This document shows, in pieces, positions 6,122 to 9,896 of a stretch of 9,896 bases of DNA. Source of the stretch: JBARRS01 sp049644345 (lineage in GTDB: Bacteria; Actinomycetota; Thermoleophilia; Gaiellales; Gaiellaceae); assembly GCA_049644345.1 (NCBI GenBank), contig JBARRS010000069.1:1-9896 (forward strand). The letters run 5' to 3'. A program made the translations under genes and the position numbers. The notes under the pieces are model-generated. The model made no database searches, was not told the DNA's origin, and worked only from the letters and a program-made list of their open reading frames with translations. Numbering within the stretch: position 1 is the first letter of the stretch; each line of letters opens with the position of its first letter.

Positions 6122-6129
6122 ACGGAGGC
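6113..6129. terminator. Perfect hairpin on two overlapping stop codons
   Basis: GCCTCC (6113-6118), loop TAGAC, GGAGGC (6124-6129). The TAG of the glycerate kinase (6119-6121) lies in the loop and the minus-strand TAG of the transporter gene (6120-6118) straddles loop and left arm. The symmetric stem could act as a bidirectional terminator for the convergent genes, although neither side has a T-run. This is the only candidate, since there is no intergenic DNA. Confidence 0.4.
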
Positions 6130-7788
6130 GACGCCCGTGCGGAAGGCGGCGAGCCGCTCGCCGATCACGGCGTCTGCGGCTCGCCGGCTCGGCGAATGCC
6201 CAGTCACGGCGGCGATGAACTCGTCCCGGTCGAGCGCGTACAGCTCCACGTTCGTCCTGGCGCGCACCGTCGCCGTCCGCGGAACGTCGCGGAGCAGCGC
6301 GATCTCCCCGAAGTAGCTCCCAGGGCCGTGCGGGATCGGCTGGCGGTCGTCGACGACGATCTCGACCTCGCCTTGGTCGACGACGTAGAAGCGATCGCCT
6401 GGGTCTCCCTGGCGGAAGATCGTCTCCCCGGCCGCGAACGTGGCCGGAGCCAGTTTCACCGCAAGCTGTTCGAGCGTCGTCGCCGCCAGCGGCGCGAAGA
6501 TCGGGATCGCGCGCAGCAGCGCGAGCTGGCGCTCCGGTACGACGACGTCTGTGTCGAGCAGCGAAAGGCGACGCCAGGCCAGAATCGACAGCGCCGGCAG
6601 GAACATTCCGACGAGGATCAGGGCACCGCGAACCCCCAGCCCCGATACAAGCGCCGGCGCCACGATCGCCCCGATCGCGATCGTCCCGAGGAGCAAGCTT
6701 TGCAATACGCCGAACACTCTCGCGAGGACGTCGTCGTTGACGGCTCGCTGGAGCAGGGTCAGGCCGGAGACGTCGACGAATGTGTTTCCGATTCCGACGA
6801 CGCCGAGGAAGATCAGCGCCGTCACTTCGCTCGGCCACACGCCGATCAAGGCGATCGGCAGGCCCCAGAAGATGAGCCCGAGCCGGAAATCGGATGCCAG
6901 CCGCTTTCTGCCGACGAGACCGAGCGCCGCAATACCCCCAAGCAGACCGCCGACGCCGATTGCCGAGTTGAGGAAGCCGACGCCGGAGCGCCCGATATGG
7001 AGCAGCCGTAGCGCGGAGACGACGATCAGCACGTTGAGCGCTCCGGCGACGAGGGTCTGCGCCGCGTAGAGGCCGATCAGGAGACGGAGGTTGCGCTCCG
7101 TAATCACAGCCCGGAAGCCGGCAAGCGCCTCAGCCGCGACGCTGGCCTCGGCCCGGATGCCCGCGTCGGTGGGCGCTTCAGTTCGGATCCTGAGCACATT
7201 GAAGGCGGACCAGAGGAACAGGCCTGCCGTGGCAATGAAGACGACGCCGGTGCTCGTGAACGCGAGCAAGATGCCACCGAGGGCGGGCCCCCCGAAGGTG
7301 CCGATGCTCTCGATGCTGCTCGAGACCACGTTTGCGGCCGTCAGTTCTTCGGGCGTCTCGGCGAGCGACGGCAGCAGCGCCGCCTGCGCCGGCCGGAAGG
7401 CGGTGGAGATGACCTGAACGAGTCCTGCGAGCCCGTAGACGAGCACGGGGGGCCCGCCGAGCAAGATCGCGGCTGCGGCCGCGCCGACTCCGGTCGCACG
7501 CGTGAGGTCGGTCGCGAGCATGACCCGCTCGCGCCGATAACGGTCGCCGAACAGCGAGGTGAACGGTGCAGCGAGCGCAGACGGCGCGAACCGGATCAGC
7601 CCGACAATCCCAACCGCCGCCGGCCCGCCGCGCTCGTACGCGAACACGCCTAGTGCGACCGCGTACGACCATTCTCCGGTAATCGAACCGGCCCAGCCGA
7701 GCTCGATTCGACGAAGGTTCGGATTGCGAAAAACTTGGCGAAAGGTGTGCAGGGACGCCCGCAGGCGCCCATCTACCGCAGTTGCCAC
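6118..7788 (-). CDS. MFS exporter fused to a C-terminal cyclic-nucleotide-binding domain
   Basis: From the GTG at 7788 the protein has 556 residues. About 20-405 is a 12-helix-type major facilitator of the MFS_3/EntS-like exporter group, with motif-A-like FGDRYRRERV (80-89), many Gly/Ala-rich helices, and a central cytoplasmic loop near 200-235. About 424-535 is a cNMP domain with LRAIPIFAPL, the beta-roll GETIFRQGDPGDRFYVVDQG, and the phosphate-binding cassette YFGEIALLRDVPRTATV (492-508; E495, R504), which keeps the Glu and Arg that hold the cyclic phosphate. This implies transport gated or tuned by cAMP or a similar ligand at the inner membrane face; the exported substrate is unknown. An in-frame TTG at 7806 gives 6 more residues. 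Neither start has a good Shine-Dalgarno, so the start is uncertain. It converges on the glycerate kinase and diverges from the small GYGE protein. Confidence 0.9.
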   Translation of the reverse strand: MATAVDGRLRASLHTFRQVFRNPNLRRIELGWAGSITGEWSYAVALGVFAYERGGPAAVGIVGLIRFAPSALAAPFTSLFGDRYRRERVMLATDLTRATGVGAAAAAILLGGPPVLVYGLAGLVQVISTAFRPAQAALLPSLAETPEELTAANVVSSSIESIGTFGGPALGGILLAFTSTGVVFIATAGLFLWSAFNVLRIRTEAPTDAGIRAEASVAAEALAGFRAVITERNLRLLIGLYAAQTLVAGALNVLIVVSALRLLHIGRSGVGFLNSAIGVGGLLGGIAALGLVGRKRLASDFRLGLIFWGLPIALIGVWPSEVTALIFLGVVGIGNTFVDVSGLTLLQRAVNDDVLARVFGVLQSLLLGTIAIGAIVAPALVSGLGVRGALILVGMFLPALSILAWRRLSLLDTDVVVPERQLALLRAIPIFAPLAATTLEQLAVKLAPATFAAGETIFRQGDPGDRFYVVDQGEVEIVVDDRQPIPHGPGSYFGEIALLRDVPRTATVRARTNVELYALDRDEFIAAVTGHSPSRRAADAVIGERLAAFRTGVASV

Positions 7789-7810
7789 GTGCTGAGCATG
7801 ACACAAGGGC

Positions 7811-7824
7811 TATTTGCATATTTG
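7811..7824. promoter_or_regulatory. AT-rich patch with direct repeat TATTTG-CA-TATTTG in the divergent gap
   Basis: This is the most AT-rich spot of the 110-bp gap between the transporter (minus) and the small protein gene (plus), so it is the likely site of melting for one or both promoters, or a binding site. I cannot pair it with clear -35 boxes at the right spacing, so the exact promoters remain unassigned. Confidence 0.35.
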
Positions 7825-7863
7825 AAGGGGGATAGGGAAGATCTGGGAGTCGGCCCCCGTCTA

Positions 7864-7875
7864 GGGGTCGACCCC
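7864..7875 (+). promoter_or_regulatory. Palindrome GGGGTCGACCCC in the small-gene leader
   Basis: This perfect 12-bp palindrome ends 9 nt before the Shine-Dalgarno of the small protein gene. The GGGG can also pair with the C-run at 7854-7858 just upstream, so the leader could fold in two exclusive ways. It may be an operator or an RNA element controlling the small gene; this is inference from sequence alone. Confidence 0.3.
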
Positions 7876-7884
7876 GCAAACACC

Positions 7885-7892
7885 GAAGGAGG
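7885..7892 (+). promoter_or_regulatory. Strong Shine-Dalgarno GAAGGAGG
   Basis: This is one of the two best ribosome binding sites of the window, 6 nt before the ATG at 7899. A GTG at 7896 is too close (3 nt), so this site decides the start in favour of the ATG. It is the main argument that the 60-codon frame is a true gene. Confidence 0.75.
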
Positions 7893-7898
7893 AAAGTG

Positions 7899-8081
7899 AT
7901 GAGCGAGGAGAAGTTGGAGCGGGAGCAGGGTTACGGCGAGAAGAGCCAGGGCTACGGCGAGAAGGACCAGAACACCGACGTCGAAGGCCACAAGCTCCGG
8001 AAGCCCGCCGACGAGACCGAGCCGGGTGAGGGCGAGGACGACGTCGAGGCCCACCAGGGCTACGGTCAGGCCGGCCCCTGA
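7899..8081 (+). CDS. Small hydrophilic GYGE-repeat protein, 60 aa, unknown function
   Basis: I do not recognise a named family. The protein has no Cys, Trp, Phe or Ile, no signal peptide and no membrane segment. Gly makes up 10 of 60 residues, and there are 17 acidic against 7 basic residues, so it is acidic and probably disordered. It has an internal tandem repeat QGYGEKS/QGYGEKD (10-23), a degenerate third copy HQGYGQ (52-57), and a second repeated motif TDVEGH (26-31) / DDVEAH (47-52). At DNA level the tandem units are nearly identical, differing by one base over 18. Excellent Shine-Dalgarno spacing and tandem terminators directly behind it make it a self-standing, likely well-expressed gene. 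Composition fits hydrophilin-like stress-protection proteins (Gly above 6%, highly polar); a peptide precursor is possible but there is no modifying enzyme nearby. Confidence 0.75.
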   Translation: MSEEKLEREQGYGEKSQGYGEKDQNTDVEGHKLRKPADETEPGEGEDDVEAHQGYGQAGP

Positions 8082-8093
8082 CATTCGCGCGCG

Positions 8094-8124
8094 GGGCGGC
8101 GGCCGCAACGCCGCCCGACCTTTT
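8094..8124 (+). terminator. Intrinsic terminator 1 after the small gene
   Basis: GGGCGGCG (8094-8101) and CGCCGCCC (8109-8116) form a perfect 8-bp GC stem with a 7-nt loop, followed by GACC and TTTT (8121-8124). It begins 12 nt after the stop codon of the small protein gene. Confidence 0.65.
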
Positions 8125-8160
8125 GCGAAACGCGCCTCAGCGAGGCGCGTTTCGCTCTTT
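8125..8160 (+). terminator. Intrinsic terminator 2, 13-bp stem, overlapping the GAF gene 3' end
   Basis: GCGAAACGCGCCT (8125-8137) pairs perfectly with AGGCGCGTTTCGC (8143-8155) around a 5-nt loop, followed by TCTTT. It directly follows terminator 1. On the minus strand the stem encodes the last residues and stop of the GAF protein and is followed by AAAA, so it is oriented to stop plus-strand transcription. A purely structural role at the 3' end of the GAF mRNA is also possible. Confidence 0.75.
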
Positions 8161-8790
8161 CAGGACTCCCTCGAGCGCACGGAGCAATGCGAGCCCGTGC
8201 CCACGATCATCGTCCTCGAGCCCGTCGAGCGCGGCCGCGACGCGCGCGACGACCGCGATCTCGCCGTTGTCGTCGAGCGCCGCTTTCGCGCGGCGCGCCC
8301 GCTGGAGCAGGTCGAGCGCGATCGCGGCCTGATTCGCGAACAGGCCGAGTAGCTCCATCTCGGCGAGCGAGAACGCCGCGCGCTGCGGGCGGTCGAGCAC
8401 CTGCAGGACGCCCACAGAGCGCTCCTCGGCGAGCAGCGGCACCGACATCAGTCCTTTCGGCACGTAGCCCGTCTCCTCGGCGACCCCCCGCGCCCAGCGC
8501 GGGTCTTCCGACACGTTCTCGATCACAAGCGGCTGCCGGGTCACGAGCGTCCAGCCGGCGATGCCGGTGCTGGACGGGAAACGCTTGCCGACGAGGTCGC
8601 CGGCACCCTCGCCGGCGACCGCCTCGAAGACGAGCTCGTCCTTCTCCTCGTCGTGGAGGAAGATCGAGGACGCGCGCGCGGCGAAGATCGCCCGCGCCAC
8701 CTCGACGATCGACTGGAGCAGCTTCGCATGTCCCTCCTCCGAGCCGAGCACGCCGGCGGCCACCGCCGCGTGTAGCCGATCCTCGCTCAT
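8137..8790 (-). CDS. GAF-domain sensor protein, 217 aa
   Basis: Residues about 20-160 form a GAF domain: the first helix LLQSIVEVARAIFAARASSIFLHDEE, then VFEAVAGEGAGDLVGKRFPS, STGIAGWTLVTRQPLVIENV, and SVPLLAEERSVGVLQVLDR, ending in a long helix FSLAEMELLGLFANQAAIAL. GAF domains bind small ligands or sense redox or light. No kinase, cyclase or HTH output follows; the remaining 55 residues (162-217) look helical and charged. It is therefore a stand-alone sensor or a partner subunit. The ATG at 8790 overlaps the protease stop (ATGA), and its Shine-Dalgarno GGGAGGAGG (8802-8794) is the DNA that encodes the Gly-Gly-Gly end of the protease, so coupled translation is very likely. Its own last codons lie in a 13-bp hairpin. 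No Cys or His is visible in the GAF pocket region to suggest a metal or tetrapyrrole ligand; the signal is unknown. Confidence 0.88.
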   Translation of the reverse strand: MSEDRLHAAVAAGVLGSEEGHAKLLQSIVEVARAIFAARASSIFLHDEEKDELVFEAVAGEGAGDLVGKRFPSSTGIAGWTLVTRQPLVIENVSEDPRWARGVAEETGYVPKGLMSVPLLAEERSVGVLQVLDRPQRAAFSLAEMELLGLFANQAAIALDLLQRARRAKAALDDNGEIAVVARVAAALDGLEDDDRGHGLALLRALEGVLKERNAPR

Positions 8791-9635
8791 TGGCCTCCTC
8801 CCACGTTCGACGCCGTTAGATAGAGCACGCTCTTCAGCTGGAAGGGCGTCAGCTCCGGATGCTTGCCGAGGGCGAGCGCACAGATCGCGCTCATGTGCGG
8901 GGTGGCGAAGCTGTTACCGCTCGAGCGGATCTTCGTGCCGCCGATCCAGGCGACCTCGACGCCCACGCCGCGGGCGAAGAACTCGACCGGCGGCGAGGGG
9001 TTGTAGTAGAAGACGAGCGGGTCAGGGTCCTCGTGGCTGCCCACGGAGATCACAGACGAGAAGCGCCACGGGTAACTCTCGACCGGCATGTTGTGCGCCG
9101 ACGCGACGAGCACTGTGCGGCCGAAGTAGGCGCTGTCCGCGAGCTCGTGCAGGAGCTCCGCGAAACGGCGCTTGGTCGTCGAGAGGCTCATGTTGATCAC
9201 GTCGAAGCCTTGCTCGATCGCCCATTTCAGGCCGCCGAGCAGCACTTGACCGCTTCCCGTGAAGCCGGCACCGAGGACGCGGACACTGAAGATGCGGCAG
9301 TCGGGCGCGAGCGAGCGGACGATTCCCGCGCAGGCGGTACCGTGACCACAGAGGTCGCCCTCACCGTCCTCCTCCACGATCGGCTCGTCATCCTCGTCTA
9401 GCGAGACGGCAACGGCGCCCTCGACGTCGCCGACCATCGGGTGCCCGGCCTCGACGCCGCTGTCGAGGATGCAGACGCGGACGCCCTTGCCGGTCGAATC
9501 GCCGAACGCCCAGTCGCGGGTGACCCGCTCCGGCCACTCGACTCCGATCCCGATCCGCTCGACCGCGTCGGCCGGCAGGCTCCAGGCCGGAAGGAGCGGC
9601 GCTTCTTCCTCGATCAGCTCCGGTTCGTCAGGCAC
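8787..9635 (-). CDS. Subtilisin-like serine protease (S8), apparently intracellular
   Basis: This 282-residue protein has all parts of the subtilisin triad: Asp58 in VCILDSGV, His98 in CGHGTACAG, and Ser242 in SGNSFATPHMSA. The probable oxyanion Asn is N182 in VLVASAHN, where family members usually read AAGN. There is no signal peptide and no classical pro-domain or transmembrane anchor; the first 40 residues are acidic and Pro-containing (EPELIEEEAPLLP). This points to a cytoplasmic protease or to activation by a partner. The start is a GTG at 9635, 10 bp after the stop of the TPR gene, with only a weak Shine-Dalgarno. It overlaps the GAF gene by 4 bp. Its substrate is unknown; the TPR and GAF neighbours suggest controlled proteolysis in a signalling pathway. 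The compact size, against about 380 for secreted subtilisin precursors, reflects the missing signal and pro-peptide. Confidence 0.9.
   Translation of the reverse strand: MPDEPELIEEEAPLLPAWSLPADAVERIGIGVEWPERVTRDWAFGDSTGKGVRVCILDSGVEAGHPMVGDVEGAVAVSLDEDDEPIVEEDGEGDLCGHGTACAGIVRSLAPDCRIFSVRVLGAGFTGSGQVLLGGLKWAIEQGFDVINMSLSTTKRRFAELLHELADSAYFGRTVLVASAHNMPVESYPWRFSSVISVGSHEDPDPLVFYYNPSPPVEFFARGVGVEVAWIGGTKIRSSGNSFATPHMSAICALALGKHPELTPFQLKSVLYLTASNVGGGQ
8794..8802 (-). promoter_or_regulatory. Shine-Dalgarno GGGAGGAGG embedded in the protease C-terminus
   Basis: On the minus strand GGGAGGAGG lies 3-6 nt before the GAF ATG (8790). The same bases encode the Gly-Gly-Gly before the final Gln of the protease. 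It fixes the GAF start and supports translation coupling. Confidence 0.7.
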
Positions 9636-9645
9636 GCCGTGGATC

Positions 9646-9896
9646 CTAGGCGGGAGCGAGCTCGGCGAGGAAGGTGCGCGCGCGCTCCATCGCCGGGACG
9701 GCTCCCTTCTGCGCGTAGCGGTTTAGCGCTTGCTCCGCTGTCTCGCGGCTCTCCGCGTGTCGCCCCGCGCGGTGGAGAACCTCGGCGAGGACCATCAGAG
9801 AGTCGCCCTGGAACAGATTCCCTTCCGTCCGTTCGGCCAGGAACACCCCTTCCCGGGCGATCCGCTCGGCCTCACCCAGGTCGCCAAGGTGAGCAG
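9646..9896 (-). CDS. TPR-repeat protein, C-terminal end only (cut by window edge)
   Basis: The frame enters from the right edge and gives the last 82 residues. The region LGDLGEAERIAREGVFLAER, then LFQGDSLMVLAEVLHRAGRH and AESRETAEQALNRYAQKGAV shows the 34-residue helical hairpin rhythm of tetratricopeptide repeats. The ending ARTFLAELAPA is also common. Such C-termini often end large AAA/STAND ATPases, LuxR regulators or adenylate-cyclase-like proteins of Actinobacteria, but the N-terminal domains are outside the window, so the type cannot be stated. The stop is 10 bp before the protease start on the same strand; it is therefore probably an upstream gene of the same operon. TPR arrays bind proteins, so it may recruit or control the protease. 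Confidence 0.7.
   Translation of the reverse strand, partial: AHLGDLGEAERIAREGVFLAERTEGNLFQGDSLMVLAEVLHRAGRHAESRETAEQALNRYAQKGAVPAMERARTFLAELAPA

Noticed and set aside
5060..6838. 592-codon minus-strand frame across the flippase, glycerate kinase and transporter genes
   Set aside because: It overlaps three genes with clear motifs, and its Arg/Pro/Ala-rich translation is typical of antisense frames in GC-rich DNA.
7899..8081. RiPP or lanthipeptide precursor reading of the small repeat protein
   Set aside because: It has no Cys, no hydrophobic leader, no protease-type Gly-Gly site before a core, and no modifying enzyme beside it; the neighbouring subtilisin belongs to a different, convergent operon.
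8787..9635. Cyanobactin-type (PatA/PatG) maturation protease or secreted subtilisin
   Set aside because: No signal peptide or pro-region is visible, and no cyclodehydratase or precursor peptide lies near, so neither specific role is supported; only the general S8 call is kept.

Overview
The window is uniformly GC-rich, with tightly packed genes, GTG starts and strong G/C preference at third codon positions. This, a PimA-type phosphatidylinositol mannosyltransferase and the style of the paralogue families (MalT-like LuxR ATPases, an MFS transporter with a cyclic-nucleotide domain, TPR/GAF signalling proteins) suggest a chromosomal segment of a high-GC actinobacterium. My best guess is the class Thermoleophilia (Gaiellales or Solirubrobacterales); this is recognition, not a computed placement.

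Left part (1-1871, all minus strand, read right to left): an adenosine-deaminase-family enzyme, a small stand-alone LuxR-type DNA-binding protein, and the N-terminal part of a MalT-like ATPase regulator that leaves the window. Each of the two gaps holds a hairpin. Two of these genes have a -10-like hexamer 6-7 nt before the start codon, as expected for leaderless mRNAs.

Middle part (2160-7788): a secreted L,D-transpeptidase (minus strand) is divergent from a three-gene plus-strand operon. The operon encodes a PimA-like GDP-mannose glycosyltransferase, a polytopic flippase-like membrane protein (LPG_synthase_TM/UPF0104 type) and a compact glycerate 2-kinase, with overlaps of 4 and 26 bp. The first two fit envelope glycolipid synthesis and membrane handling. 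The operon collides stop-on-stop with a minus-strand MFS exporter fused to a C-terminal cyclic-nucleotide-binding domain, and a perfect hairpin sits on the shared stop codons.

Right part (7789-9896): a 60-residue, very hydrophilic, repeat-bearing protein gene (plus) has an excellent Shine-Dalgarno and ends in two tandem terminators. Convergent to it is a minus-strand operon of a TPR-containing protein (C-terminus only), an intracellular subtilisin-like protease with an intact triad, and a GAF-domain sensor, the last two overlapping by 4 bp. This looks like a small signalling or proteolysis module.

I found no CRISPR array, tRNA, rRNA, insertion sequence or phage gene. Most of the window is ordinary chromosome. 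The points most worth a second look are the altered substrate-contact motifs of the deaminase, the 16-bp sequence shared by two upstream regions, the transporter/cNMP fusion, the TPR-protease-GAF operon and the GYGE-repeat small protein.
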